This document shows, piece by piece, positions 1 to 8,416 of a stretch of 64,000 nt of DNA. The notes under the pieces are model-generated. The model saw only the letters and a list, made by a program, of their open reading frames with translations, was not told the DNA's origin and did not search any database. This DNA comes from Thermoflexales bacterium. GTDB lineage: Bacteria > Chloroflexota > Anaerolineae > J036 > Brachytrichaceae. Position 1 is the stretch's first letter. Each line of letters opens with the position of its first letter. The translations under genes were made by a program, and so were the position numbers. The stretch covers positions 1 through 64,000 of the forward strand of contig JANWUW010000071.1 of assembly GCA_025057935.1 (NCBI GenBank). The letters are read 5' to 3'.

Positions 1-1395
1 CACGACTTTCGCCCTGACTATCTGCGCCTCGGCGAGTTCCGTCGGCAGCTCGGCATGCCGACAACGCTGGCGCTGACAGCAACAGCGACGCCAGAAGTCC
101 AAGAGGACATCGCCCGACAGCTCGGCTTAGTGCGCCCTGCCCGGGTGATCACGGGCTTCCAGCGTCCTAACCTGGTCTTCCATGTGCGGCTGACTCCCGA
201 CCCCGACAGCAAGCTCGCCGCGCTGCGCAAGGTCATCACCGCAGTCGGCGGGGCAGGTATCGTGTATGTCGGCACGCGCCGAGAGGCAGAAGAGCTGACT
301 GCGACGCTTCAGGCGAAGTTTCGCCTCCCCGTTTACTGCTACCACGGCGGGATGGAGCGCAGCCAGCGCGCGCAGGTGCAGGATGCCTATCTGCACGACC
401 CCCAAGCAATCATGGTCGCCACAAATGCGTTTGGCATGGGGGTGGATCGTCCAGATGTTCGCTTCGTGGTGCACTACACCTTGCCTGGTTCGCTGGAAGC
501 CTACTATCAGGAGGCGGGTCGGGCAGGGCGCGACGGCAAGTTGGCGCAGTGCGTGCTGCTCTATGACCCGCGCGACCGCGGGTTGCAAGAGTGGTTCATC
601 GAGAACGATATGCCTACCGCGCACGAGCTTCAAACCTTGCACGCAGCGCTCACCCAGCGCGCAGCGCAAGCTGGCGGACGAGTCACCCTTTCAGCCGAGG
701 AGCTGAGCGCCCTTAGCCGACTGCCCGAGACGAAACTGCGCGTTGGTCTGGCGCACTTGGAGCGCGTCGGCGCGGTCGAGATGCATTCCGCTGCCGCGCG
801 CGATCTCGCGTTTGTAGTGAAGCCGCTCACTGAAGCGATGCTGTCGGATGTGATGTCCAGCATTCACCTGTGGCGCGCGCACAAGCGCGCTCAGCTCGAC
901 AAGATGGTCGCCTATGCTGAGACGACCACCCGCTGCCGCCAGCAAATGCTCGTCGAGCACTTCGGCGATCGCAGCCCGATCACGGCGCGACCGTGCTGCG
1001 ACTTTCATATCCGCCAAGCGCGCGGCGAGGCACATCCCGATCACAGCCACGCGCGAGCGCAACCGAAGGCAGCCTCCCATGTCCACACCCTGGACGACAC
1101 GGCTGCGCTCCTCGCTCAAGGGTTAAGCATCAGCGAGGTCGCGGCTCGGCGCGGCTTGGTCGTCAGCACGATCTACACCCATGCAGCAAAGTTAATCGCG
1201 GAGGGGCGGCTTTCGCTGCGTGCCGTCGTCAGCGAGCAAGTCGAGCTCGCTGTCCGTCGCGCGATTGCTGAGGTCGGCAGCGCCGAGCGGCTCGCCCCCA
1301 TCAAGGCGCTGCTGCCAGAAGAGGTCGAGTACGGCGCAATTCGCTGCGTTGTGGCGCAAGTCCAACGCGAGCAGTCAGTCAAGGCGAATCACTAG
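1..1395 (+). CDS. recQ: ATP-dependent DNA helicase RecQ, 3' part (5' end outside window)
   Basis: The reading frame is open from base 1, so the gene is cut by the window edge and about 464 residues are visible. Helicase motif III (LALTATATP) comes first, followed by motif IV (IVYVGTRREAEEL) and motifs V/VI (ATNAFGMGVDRPDVR, then YYQEAGRAGRDG). These match the RecQ subgroup of superfamily 2 DNA helicases, 3'-5' unwinding enzymes of recombination and repair. After the helicase core comes a RecQ-type zinc region: Cys in CRQQML, then PCCDFH. RecQ normally has four Cys, and here one seems absent and the last is His. A C-terminal helix-turn-helix (GLSISEVAARRGLVVSTIYTH) resembles the helicase-associated HTH domain. 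Its last 21 bases overlap the end of the convergent amylase gene. The motifs before the ATPase Walker B are not in the window. Confidence 0.93.
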   Translation, partial: HDFRPDYLRLGEFRRQLGMPTTLALTATATPEVQEDIARQLGLVRPARVITGFQRPNLVFHVRLTPDPDSKLAALRKVITAVGGAGIVYVGTRREAEELTATLQAKFRLPVYCYHGGMERSQRAQVQDAYLHDPQAIMVATNAFGMGVDRPDVRFVVHYTLPGSLEAYYQEAGRAGRDGKLAQCVLLYDPRDRGLQEWFIENDMPTAHELQTLHAALTQRAAQAGGRVTLSAEELSALSRLPETKLRVGLAHLERVGAVEMHSAAARDLAFVVKPLTEAMLSDVMSSIHLWRAHKRAQLDKMVAYAETTTRCRQQMLVEHFGDRSPITARPCCDFHIRQARGEAHPDHSHARAQPKAASHVHTLDDTAALLAQGLSISEVAARRGLVVSTIYTHAAKLIAEGRLSLRAVVSEQVELAVRRAIAEVGSAERLAPIKALLPEEVEYGAIRCVVAQVQREQSVKANH

Positions 1396-2817
1396 CCCTG
1401 TGCGCGGATCAGCGCGCACGCCGAGCAGGCGCCCTTGCTGCACGGGATAGACCTGGGCACTGCCAAACACGGCTGTGCCGCGTGCCACTGCAGGGACATC
1501 TAAAGGCAAGTCGAGCTGAGCTGCGGTGTGACCTGCGTTGAGCAGCACCACAAGGCGCTCGTCGCCACGCTCGCGCAGGTAAGCCACGACTTGTGCGTCG
1601 GCATAGATCACCCGAAAGTCGCCGTCGCGCAGCGCGCGGTAAGCTTTGCGCAGCGCGATGGCTTGCTTGTAGTACTCCCGTAAGGGGTGATTCCAGGTGG
1701 AAGCGTCCCAGTTGAACGCGCGCCGGCAGTCTGGGTCTTTTGCGCCGCACATCCCTACCTCGTCGCCGTAGTAGATGCAGGGGGCGCCCGGGTAGGTCAT
1801 CATGCACAGCACAGCTAGGCGCAGCGCCGACTCGTCGCCGCGCGCGATCGACAGGAAGCGCGCGGTGTCGTGGCTGTCGAGCAGATTCAATTGCACCTCG
1901 CTGATGGCACGGTCATACAAGCGCCACAGCCGCTCCAGCGATTGCCCAAACTCGCGCCCGCTGAGCGGGGAGATCGGCGCGTAGCCAACGCCAGAGACCA
2001 GATGGGGATCCATGCGCGCGCCGACGAAGAACCCAATGCATGCCTTCGCGAAGAGGTAGTTCATCACAGCGTCGAACTGGTCGCCCTGCAGCCAGCGATG
2101 CGCCTCATGCCAAATCTCGCCGACAAGATACGCCTCTGGGTTGACGCGCTTGACCCGCTCGCGGAATTCCTGCCAGAAGGCATCGTCATCAATTTCGCCG
2201 GGCACGTCCAGTCGCCAGCCGTCGGCACCAAAGCGCATCCAGTACTCAGCAACGCCGAAGATGAACTCGCGCACCGCGGGCGTGTGCACGTTGAGTTTGG
2301 GCAGCGCCGGAATGCCCCACCAACATTCGTATTGAGGGTAGCCGTCGTAAGCGTTGAGCGGGAAACCGCGGATGTAGAACCAATCGAGATAGGGCGAGGC
2401 TGCGCCGTTCTCCAGCGCATGATTGAACTGATAGAAACCGCGCCCAGTATGGTTGAAGACGCCATCAATGATGACGCGCATGCCGCGCCGATGCGCTTGC
2501 TCGAGCAGCAAGCGAAACGCTACATCGCCGCCCAAGATTGGGTCCACGCGGTAGTAGTCGTGGGTATGGTAGCGATGATTAGCGGTGGATTGGAAGATCG
2601 GGTTGAGGTAGATCGCGGTAATGCCTAAATCCTGCAGATAATCTAGGCGTTCCGCAATCCCGATCAAGTCGCCGCCTTTGAAACCGTAAAGCGTCGGCGG
2701 GCTGTCCCAGGGCTCGAGATTGCTCGGCTTAGGGACTTGTTTGCTTTGGGCGAATCGGTCGGGGAAGATTTGGTAGAAGACAGCATGGCGAACCCAATCA
2801 GGTGTGACTACAGTCAT
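1375..2817 (-). CDS. Alpha-amylase family glycoside hydrolase (GH13; cyclomaltodextrinase/neopullulanase-like)
   Basis: This 480-residue protein has a GH13 TIM barrel that acts on alpha-glucans or maltooligosaccharides. The four GH13 regions are all visible: DGVFNHTG (Asp118, Asn122, His123), GWRLDVPGE (nucleophile Asp204), LVGEIWHE (acid/base Glu234) and LLDSHDTARF (Asp317). The opening AVFYQIFPDRF is typical of cyclomaltodextrinase or neopullulanase-type enzymes. Unlike the classical dimeric members it has no N-terminal starch-binding domain, and no signal peptide is seen, so it is probably cytoplasmic. The frame is open further upstream, but ATG 2817 places the conserved strand near the N-terminus and leaves 11 bases to the upstream DUF92 gene. 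The two are therefore likely co-transcribed. Exact substrate is not decidable from sequence. Confidence 0.9.
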   Translation of the reverse strand: MTVVTPDWVRHAVFYQIFPDRFAQSKQVPKPSNLEPWDSPPTLYGFKGGDLIGIAERLDYLQDLGITAIYLNPIFQSTANHRYHTHDYYRVDPILGGDVAFRLLLEQAHRRGMRVIIDGVFNHTGRGFYQFNHALENGAASPYLDWFYIRGFPLNAYDGYPQYECWWGIPALPKLNVHTPAVREFIFGVAEYWMRFGADGWRLDVPGEIDDDAFWQEFRERVKRVNPEAYLVGEIWHEAHRWLQGDQFDAVMNYLFAKACIGFFVGARMDPHLVSGVGYAPISPLSGREFGQSLERLWRLYDRAISEVQLNLLDSHDTARFLSIARGDESALRLAVLCMMTYPGAPCIYYGDEVGMCGAKDPDCRRAFNWDASTWNHPLREYYKQAIALRKAYRALRDGDFRVIYADAQVVAYLRERGDERLVVLLNAGHTAAQLDLPLDVPAVARGTAVFGSAQVYPVQQGRLLGVRADPRTGLVIRLD

Positions 2818-2828
2818 GATGTCGAGCC

Positions 2829-3707
2829 TCAACGAGCCGTTTGAGTCCAGAGCCAAAGCGCAGCAGTGAGCGCCGCGCCGAAGAGCGACGCAAGGAAATT
2901 CACCCAATCGTTGTTCATCCAGCGCCAGCCACGCACATGGCGATTCGGTGTGCCGTCGCGCTCGAAGGGCTTCTCTGTTTCCTTCTGTCGGCGCTCGCTG
3001 TAATACATTGCTTGCACGGTTGCGCCCAACATGCTGTCGAAAAGCGCGCCGCCTAGCCCACCGAGCGCAGCTAAACCAGCCACTGCAAGCGCGCTAGCGC
3101 GCAGGGGCGAGCCAAACGCAAGACCGAGGAGCGCATGCAGCACGCCGATGAACAGCGCGCCGCTGAGCGCTGCCAGCGTGCCGATCGCCGTGATGCCGCC
3201 GCTCGTGCCAGGCACCACCACTTGCGAAAGGCGCGTGATGCGCCTCGGCGGCGTCGGGCTAAGCACGCCCAGCTCGGTCGCCCAAGTATCGGCGTTCACT
3301 GTTGCCAGCGCGCCAACCATCGCCGCAAACAGCGCGTTTGCTGCGTTCGGTTCCACATTTGCAAGCGCACTGCTGCCCACCGCCAGCGCAGCCGCAGCAC
3401 CGCCGTTGGCAAGCGCCTGCCACCAGTCGCGCTGCCCGCCTTTCTCGAACATCTCTGCTGCGCGCTGCTTTCTTGGATCGCGCTCTTTGAAGTGGCTCAG
3501 CGCCGACGAGGAGACGAAGAACGCGATCAGCAACAGCCCTGCCGTCCAGCCGCCAAAGCCGAAAATAAGCGTGCCGATGAGAATCGCTCCCCAAACCCCG
3601 CTGCGCGAGAGCGCGCGGCGCCGATAAGCGACCACGCCGATCAAGCTGCTCAGCGCTAAGCCTAGGCCGAGTTGCGCCGCAAGCGACGCTGCTGACGAAG
3701 CAAGCAT
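2829..3707 (-). CDS. DUF92 family integral membrane protein (VTE6-like)
   Basis: This 292-residue hydrophobic protein belongs to the DUF92 family. The diagnostic segment reads NADTWATELGVLS, then PRRITR and VVPGTSGGITAIG. Plant VTE6, a phytyl-phosphate kinase of tocopherol and chlorophyll-phytol salvage, is in this family; for bacterial members the reaction is inferred only. Several membrane segments are evident, including the N-terminal helix, GVWGAILIGTLIFGFGGW, and a last helix near the C-terminus. ATG 3707 is chosen because a TACAAT -10 box lies only 9 bases upstream. A TTG at 3773 extends the frame but would lie upstream of the expected transcription start. It sits 11 bases upstream of the amylase gene. 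Confidence 0.82.
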   Translation of the reverse strand: MLASSAASLAAQLGLGLALSSLIGVVAYRRRALSRSGVWGAILIGTLIFGFGGWTAGLLLIAFFVSSSALSHFKERDPRKQRAAEMFEKGGQRDWWQALANGGAAAALAVGSSALANVEPNAANALFAAMVGALATVNADTWATELGVLSPTPPRRITRLSQVVVPGTSGGITAIGTLAALSGALFIGVLHALLGLAFGSPLRASALAVAGLAALGGLGGALFDSMLGATVQAMYYSERRQKETEKPFERDGTPNRHVRGWRWMNNDWVNFLASLFGAALTAALWLWTQTAR

Positions 3708-3716
3708 GCGCTGAAG

Positions 3717-3722
3717 ATTGTA
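3717..3722 (-). promoter_or_regulatory. -10 element for the DUF92 gene
   Basis: TACAAT on the minus strand ends 9 bases before ATG 3707. A transcript starting about 7 bases downstream would be almost leaderless. No clear -35 is seen. Confidence 0.6.
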
Positions 3723-3807
3723 GGCAGATTTGGGCAGTGCTGCCTCGACGTCAGCCCCCTCGAATATGCGCAATGAAGATAAAACTCATTGAGCAACTTG
3801 CCTTGAA

Positions 3808-3813
3808 TACAAT
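3808..3813 (+). promoter_or_regulatory. -10 element for the ABC ATPase gene
   Basis: TACAAT ends 11 bases before ATG 3825. A TTGAGC (3789-3794) lies only 13 bases upstream, short for a -35. It is divergent from the DUF92 promoter 86 bases away. Confidence 0.55.
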
Positions 3814-3824
3814 CGCCGCAGCGC

Positions 3825-4547
3825 ATGACAGAAGCCGATGTGATGATCCGTCTCGACCGCGTGACGAAGGCATACGAGGAGGGTGGGCAGCAGCGCCTTG
3901 TGTTGCATGAGGTGAGCGCTGAATTCAAACGCGGCGAGTTTGTCGTGCTCTTGGGCAAGAGCGGCAGCGGCAAGAGCACACTGCTCAACTTGATCGGCGG
4001 CATTGATGCTCCCACCGCAGGTGAGATCATCATTGGCGGGCAACCGATCAACCGCTTAAGCGACCACGACCGCACACTGTTCCGCAGGCAGCACATTGGG
4101 TTCGTCTTTCAAGCTTTTAACCTAATCCCTACGTTGACAGCGCTGGAGAACGTGATGCTGCCACTCGAGCTGGACGGACGTCCAGCGCGTGAAGCGCGTC
4201 GGCGTGCTGAGGCACTGCTGGAACAAGTGGGACTGGCGCATCGCATGCACGCCTTCCCTGAGCGTCTCAGTGGTGGCGAGCAGCAACGCGTCGCCATCGC
4301 GCGCGCGCTCGTCAACGACCCAATGGTTGTGCTCGCCGACGAGCCAACCGGCAACTTGGACTACGACACGGGACAGCAAGTGCTGCAGCTACTGGACGTG
4401 CTCACACGTCAGGCGGGCAAGAACCTCGTCATGGTCACGCACAGCGAGGAGATGGTCGGCGTGGCTGATCGCGTGTTCCGCCTGCGCGAGGGGAAACTGA
4501 TAGAAGATTTGCGGTTGGAAGCGAGTTTGGCGGGACTGAACTCTTAA
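3825..4547 (+). CDS. ABC transporter ATP-binding protein, LolD/MacB type
   Basis: This 240-residue cytoplasmic ATPase powers an ABC transporter. All nucleotide-binding motifs are intact: Walker [11 protein letters not shown]-loop VFQAFNLIP, signature [15 protein letters not shown], Walker [13 protein letters not shown] and H-loop VTHS. The [15 protein letters not shown] stretch and DEPTGNLD are typical of the LolD/MacB/FtsE-like exporter group, which works with FtsX-type permeases in lipoprotein release, peptide export or mechanotransmission. No such permease is next to it, so the partner must be elsewhere, and the substrate cannot be named. Its stop overlaps the stop of the convergent histidine kinase by 3 bases. 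Confidence 0.92.
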   Translation: MTEADVMIRLDRVTKAYEEGGQQRLVLHEVSAEFKRGEFVVLLGKSGSGKSTLLNLIGGIDAPTAGEIIIGGQPINRLSDHDRTLFRRQHIGFVFQAFNLIPTLTALENVMLPLELDGRPAREARRRAEALLEQVGLAHRMHAFPERLSGGEQQRVAIARALVNDPMVVLADEPTGNLDYDTGQQVLQLLDVLTRQAGKNLVMVTHSEEMVGVADRVFRLREGKLIEDLRLEASLAGLNS

Positions 4548-6238
4548 GCCGTGAGGTCCACGTATCGGAACGGCGCGCGAATGGTCGCCACTGTGCCGCG
4601 CGCATCGCGCCGCAGCGTGAACACGCCGCGCAGGTCCTCGCGCACCAGCATCTCGACAATGTTCAGCCCCAAGCTGTTGGAAGGCAACTCGCCGATGCCA
4701 ACGCCGTCGTCGCGCACCTCCACCTCTAACTCGCCGCCGAGGTCGATCAGGCGAATTTCGATGCTGCCTTGGCTGCGCCCGGGGAAGGCATGCTCAATCG
4801 CGTTTTGCAGCAGCTCGTTCACGCACAACGCCAGCGCCGTCGCTGCGCGCGAGCTAAGGCGCAGCGCATCACCGCACACTTCGATGGAAAGCGCTAGGTC
4901 CGGGCGCGTCATGCTTGCGCGCGTGAGCTGAGCGACGCGCATGAGCACGTCTTTGACGTTGACCAGCCGCAGACCCTCTTGGGCGAGCGCGTCGTGCACC
5001 GCAGCGATGGTCATGATGCGGTTGATGCTTTCCTGGAGCAGCTCCTTCGCCGACGGTCGGTGCTCGGCTTCATGGAGCTGCATTTGGAGGAGCATGACCA
5101 CGTTCTGCAGATTGTTCTTCACGCGGTGGTTCATCTCGCGCACGATGGCGGCGTTGCCGATTAGGTGCGCGTTTTCGATGGCGAGCGCGATCTGGTTCGC
5201 CAGCGTCGTGCACAGCGCGATCTGCGCCTCGCCAAAGCCGCGCCCATCACGCGACCACATGTTGAGCAAGCCAATCAGGCGCTCGCGCACCTTCATCGGC
5301 ACGCACAACAGCGTGTGCAGCTCGGCGCGCGCCGCCCACTGCCCCAACTCTCCCTCAAGCGCCTCATTCGCGCGCTGCACGATCACTGGGTCGCCGCGTT
5401 GAAGCTGGACTTGTTGCGTTTCGAGGAGCGGCATTGCATTGAGCATCCACGCTGGTTCAGGGGGCGCATTCTCCTCAGCATCCCAAACGGCGCGCGGTTG
5501 ATAGGCTTGCGCAGCTTCGTCGAGCAGTAGCACTGAGCAGCGCTGCGCGTTGACCGCGCGTGCGCCCATCTCGGCGACGACGCGCAGCGTGTCATCGAGG
5601 TAAAGCGGCGCGATCACTGCGCGGCTCACCTCAGCCACGGCTTGAAGCTCGCGCATCTTGCGCTCACTTTCTTCTTGGAGCATCGCGCGCTCCAGCAACC
5701 CAGCAACCACCTCGCCGATCAGCGACACGAACTCGATCTCCGCAGGTGTCCAAGTGTGGCGGCGATAGGTCTGCACGTTCATCGCACCGATCACGCGATC
5801 TTGGCTGACCAGAGGAACAGCCATGAGCGACTTGAAGGGCCTTTCGCGCGTGTCTGGGATCTCGTGGAAGCGCGGGTCACGTTGCGCATCACGCACAGCC
5901 ACCACTTGCCGATGCTGAGCCGCCCATCCCGTAAGCCCCTCGCCCATGTTCAAGTAGCTGTGATCCACCGCCAGTGGAAACAAACCGGTCGTCGCCTTGA
6001 GGATGAGGCGCTGGGTCTCCCGCTCGAGCAGGTAAATGGAGGTAGAGTTCACGCGCATGACGCGCGTGGTGGTCTGCGCGATGCGATTGAGGATGGTGCG
6101 CAGATCGGCGGTGGCGTTCACCGAGAGCAGAATCTCGCGCAGCGCAGCCAGCTCCTTGCGCGTGCGCTGAAGCGCTGTGCGCAACGCCAACGTGCGGGCG
6201 TCGGCACGCCTTGTTTTGCTCCGAGCAGTGCTGGGCAC
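4544..6238 (-). CDS. GAF-GAF sensor histidine kinase (HisKA_2 type)
   Basis: This 564-residue protein has no membrane segment. An N-terminal coiled stretch (about 1-45) is followed by two GAF domains (about 45-185, with [17 protein letters not shown], and about 205-355, with [17 protein letters not shown]). A short HisKA_2 dimerisation helix follows, with phospho-acceptor His371 in [14 protein letters not shown] HATPase domain ends the protein ([21 protein letters not shown]). The HRVKNNLQ form is typical of HWE/HisKA_2 kinases, which are often cytoplasmic light, redox or small-ligand sensors. The ligand is unknown: no chromophore Cys-His motif of a phytochrome is seen. GTG 6238 is used, with a TAGAAC -10 ending 6 bases upstream. 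No response regulator is adjacent. Confidence 0.9.
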   Translation of the reverse strand: MPSTARSKTRRADARTLALRTALQRTRKELAALREILLSVNATADLRTILNRIAQTTTRVMRVNSTSIYLLERETQRLILKATTGLFPLAVDHSYLNMGEGLTGWAAQHRQVVAVRDAQRDPRFHEIPDTRERPFKSLMAVPLVSQDRVIGAMNVQTYRRHTWTPAEIEFVSLIGEVVAGLLERAMLQEESERKMRELQAVAEVSRAVIAPLYLDDTLRVVAEMGARAVNAQRCSVLLLDEAAQAYQPRAVWDAEENAPPEPAWMLNAMPLLETQQVQLQRGDPVIVQRANEALEGELGQWAARAELHTLLCVPMKVRERLIGLLNMWSRDGRGFGEAQIALCTTLANQIALAIENAHLIGNAAIVREMNHRVKNNLQNVVMLLQMQLHEAEHRPSAKELLQESINRIMTIAAVHDALAQEGLRLVNVKDVLMRVAQLTRASMTRPDLALSIEVCGDALRLSSRAATALALCVNELLQNAIEHAFPGRSQGSIEIRLIDLGGELEVEVRDDGVGIGELPSNSLGLNIVEMLVREDLRGVFTLRRDARGTVATIRAPFRYVDLTA

Positions 6239-6244
6239 AGTTGT

Positions 6245-6250
6245 GTTCTA
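6245..6250 (-). promoter_or_regulatory. -10 element for the GAF histidine kinase gene
   Basis: TAGAAC on the minus strand ends 6 bases before GTG 6238, predicting a leaderless message. It lies 50 bases from the divergent -10 of the sigma gene. Confidence 0.45.
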
Positions 6251-6299
6251 CCACAAAGCGATTGGAAAAGGGGCAGCACAAGCGACGCACGCAGCCGCC

Positions 6300-6305
6300 T
6301 ACAAT
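6300..6305 (+). promoter_or_regulatory. -10 element for the ECF sigma gene
   Basis: TACAAT ends 13 bases before GTG 6319 and lies downstream of the longer ATG/TTG alternatives. This supports the GTG as the real start. Confidence 0.55.
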
Positions 6306-6318
6306 TGCCTTGCTGCCT

Positions 6319-6921
6319 GTGAGCGAAACCGAAAGCGATCTCGTTCGCCGTGCTAAAACTGATCGCGAGGCGTTTGGCTTGCTGTACGAGCGCTACGTCA
6401 CCGCGATCTACCGCTACGTGTTTTATCGCGTCGGCAACGTGCAAGACGCTGAGGACCTCACAGCGCGCGTGTTCCTGCGCGCGCTGAACCACATTCACCG
6501 CTACGACGAGCGCGGGCTGCCCTTCTCAGCGTGGCTCTATCGCATCGCGCACAACGTGGTGGTGAACTTTCACCGCGATCAGCGCCGACACCCCTCGCTC
6601 TCGCTCGAGGAGGTAGCCGAAGATGTCGAGCGCCACCCCACAGCTGCGACGACTGACGAAGATGCCGAAGCCGTTGACCAAGCTTTTGACGCGGCACGCG
6701 CGCGCGCGCACTTGCTGCGCGCCATTCGCCATCTCCCTGAGGAGCGGCAGCACCTGCTGGTGCTCAAGTTTGTGCAAGGGCTCTCCAACGCCGAGATCGG
6801 CGCAATCATGAATCGAAGCGAGGGGGCGGTGAAGTCGCTGTACCATCGCACGCTGATTCAGCTGCGCGCGCTGATGGAGCAGCTCGAGCGTGAAGCCGGT
6901 GTTTCAGCAGACAAGCCATGA
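6319..6921 (+). CDS. ECF-type RNA polymerase sigma factor
   Basis: This 200-residue sigma-70-family factor has only regions 2 and 4. Region 2 includes FGLLYERYVTAIYRYVFYR and the AEDLTARVFLRAL helix, then PFSAWLYRIAHNVV. Region 4 is LPEERQHLLVLKFVQGLSNAEIGAIMNRSEGAVKSL, with a clear helix-turn-helix that binds the -35 element. Size and layout are those of extracytoplasmic-function factors. The frame is open to ATG 6211, but that would lie upstream of the TACAAT -10 at 6300-6305, so GTG 6319 is chosen. The next gene starts on its stop (ATGA), so the two are translationally coupled. No classical zinc anti-sigma (HxxxCxxC) follows; the 76-residue product is the best candidate partner. Confidence 0.9.
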   Translation: MSETESDLVRRAKTDREAFGLLYERYVTAIYRYVFYRVGNVQDAEDLTARVFLRALNHIHRYDERGLPFSAWLYRIAHNVVVNFHRDQRRHPSLSLEEVAEDVERHPTAATTDEDAEAVDQAFDAARARAHLLRAIRHLPEERQHLLVLKFVQGLSNAEIGAIMNRSEGAVKSLYHRTLIQLRALMEQLEREAGVSADKP

Positions 6922-7148
6922 GCACTCGCTTAACCGAAGCCGATATTGCCTGGTTGGAAGCGCGTTTGCGCGAGGCGTTTGCGCCTGTGGTGCCGCGCGC
7001 GGAGTTCGTCAGAGCTGCGCGCCAGCAGTTGATGCAAGCTCCCTCTCCTCCTTCAGCCCGCGCTGCACCTCCAACAGTGTTGCTTGCAACGGTGTTGGCG
7101 CTGCTCTCGCTTGTTGGAGTGCTCTGGTTCCTCCGGAAACTGCGTTAA
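6918..7148 (+). CDS. Small single-pass membrane protein, possible anti-sigma partner
   Basis: This 76-residue product is not a family I recognise. Residues 1-40 are charged and predicted helical (TEADIAWLEARLREAF, then FVRAARQQLMQ). A short Pro/Ala-rich linker follows, then one transmembrane helix (TVLLATVLALLSLVGVLWFL) and a basic tail RKLR. The basic tail suggests, by the positive-inside rule, a cytoplasmic C-terminus, although the orientation is not certain. Its ATG overlaps the sigma stop by 4 bases, so it is made with the sigma factor. Anti-sigma factors are commonly membrane-anchored and encoded directly after their ECF gene, which makes that role plausible but unproven. The histidine kinase gene starts 14 bases downstream. 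Confidence 0.7.
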   Translation: MSTRLTEADIAWLEARLREAFAPVVPRAEFVRAARQQLMQAPSPPSARAAPPTVLLATVLALLSLVGVLWFLRKLR

Positions 7149-7162
7149 TTTATGCCCGAGAT

Positions 7163-8368
7163 ATGTCCACGCTGCTAGTGGGCGTGCTGCTGGTCGCGTT
7201 GGCAGCATTGATCATTGCGCTGGTCCAGCTATATCGCCTGCGCGAGGCATACAACGACCTGAGCGCCAAAGCCTACCGCGCGCGCGTCGAGGTCACGCGC
7301 CTCACGCACCAGCTACAGCACACCGATGCTCTGCGGCAGGCGCTCTTCGAGCACCCCTTTGACGCCATCGCGCTCATGGACGAGGGGCAGCGCGTCATCG
7401 CGTGCAACGAGCGCGCTAAGGCGCTCGGCTTCAGCCAGATCGGCGCAAGCCTGATCGAGACCACGCGCTCGCACGAGTTAGACGCGCTTGTCGCCGACGC
7501 GCTCAACGGGCGCGAGCTGCTCACCCGCAACGTCACACTGAACGAGCGGCTCTATCGCGCGCACGCCACGCGCGCGCGTGACGTGGTGGTGCTCTTCCTC
7601 CACGACATCAGCGAGCTGCAGCGCCTCGGTCGTGCCCGCCGCGACTTCGTCGCCAACATCTCACACGAGCTGCGCACGCCACTCTCCGCGCTGCGGCTGC
7701 TTGTGGACTCGCTAGCGCTGGAGATCAAGCGCCCTTCCGCTGAGGTCAAACGCATGCTGGACCAGATCAACGCCCAACTCGGGTCGCTCACCCAGTTAGT
7801 GCAGGAGCTCTCCGACCTGAGTCAGATCGAATCTGGGCAACTGCCGATGCGGATGGTGCGCGCCTCACTTCGCGCCGCCGTGCAAGCCGTGTTTGAACAG
7901 CTCGAGCCCCAAGCTGCGCGCGCGCAGATCGCGCTCATCAACGAGGTGCCCGAAGATGCTTTTGGTTTGTTCGACCCTGTGCAGATCCAGCGTGTGCTCA
8001 CCAACCTTGTGCACAACGCGATCAAGTTCACGCCCGCAGGTAGCGTGACCGTGTTCGTGTGCACGCCAGAAGAAGCGGCAGCGCGCCTGCAGGCGCTGGC
8101 GCCGCGCTTGCCCGAAGCGCAACTACCTTCCCCAACAGATGTATGGCTTGTGGGCGTGCGCGACACAGGAGTGGGCATCCCGAAGGAGGAGCTGACGCGC
8201 ATCTTCGAGCGGTTTTACAAAGTGGATCGGGCGCGCGGCAAGGGTGGGACTGGGCTGGGGCTGTCCATCGCCAAGCACATCGTCGAAGCTCATGGCGGGC
8301 AGATCTGGGCGGAGAGTGATCTGGGCAAAGGAGCGACGTTCTACTTCACTTTGCTGCGCGAGGCATGA
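7163..8368 (+). CDS. Sensor histidine kinase, PhoR-like
   Basis: This 401-residue kinase has an N-terminal transmembrane helix (LLVGVLLVALAALIIALVQL), a short coiled stretch and a PAS-like region (about 60-150, LFEHPFDAIALMDEGQRVIACNE). A HisKA domain carries phospho-acceptor His168 in NISHELRTPLSAL. The HATPase_c domain has N box LVHNAIKFTP, G1 DTGVGIP and G2 GTGLGLSIAKHIVEAHGG. This is the PhoR/ResE-like architecture of a membrane-bound sensor. ATG 7163 puts the membrane helix at the N-terminus; the frame extends upstream through the sigma stop but without plausible coding. Its cognate response regulator is not in the window. Being third in the sigma operon suggests it belongs to the same signalling circuit. 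Confidence 0.9.
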   Translation: MSTLLVGVLLVALAALIIALVQLYRLREAYNDLSAKAYRARVEVTRLTHQLQHTDALRQALFEHPFDAIALMDEGQRVIACNERAKALGFSQIGASLIETTRSHELDALVADALNGRELLTRNVTLNERLYRAHATRARDVVVLFLHDISELQRLGRARRDFVANISHELRTPLSALRLLVDSLALEIKRPSAEVKRMLDQINAQLGSLTQLVQELSDLSQIESGQLPMRMVRASLRAAVQAVFEQLEPQAARAQIALINEVPEDAFGLFDPVQIQRVLTNLVHNAIKFTPAGSVTVFVCTPEEAAARLQALAPRLPEAQLPSPTDVWLVGVRDTGVGIPKEELTRIFERFYKVDRARGKGGTGLGLSIAKHIVEAHGGQIWAESDLGKGATFYFTLLREA

Positions 8369-8416
8369 GCGCGCATGCTTCACACATTCCCCTCTGTCAA
8401 TGCTGTGCCATCAAGC

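Noticed and set aside
1870-2628. Long plus-strand open frame of 252 codons
   Set aside because: It is the antisense of the alpha-amylase gene, whose catalytic motifs are all intact on the minus strand; the high GC content creates many such shadows.
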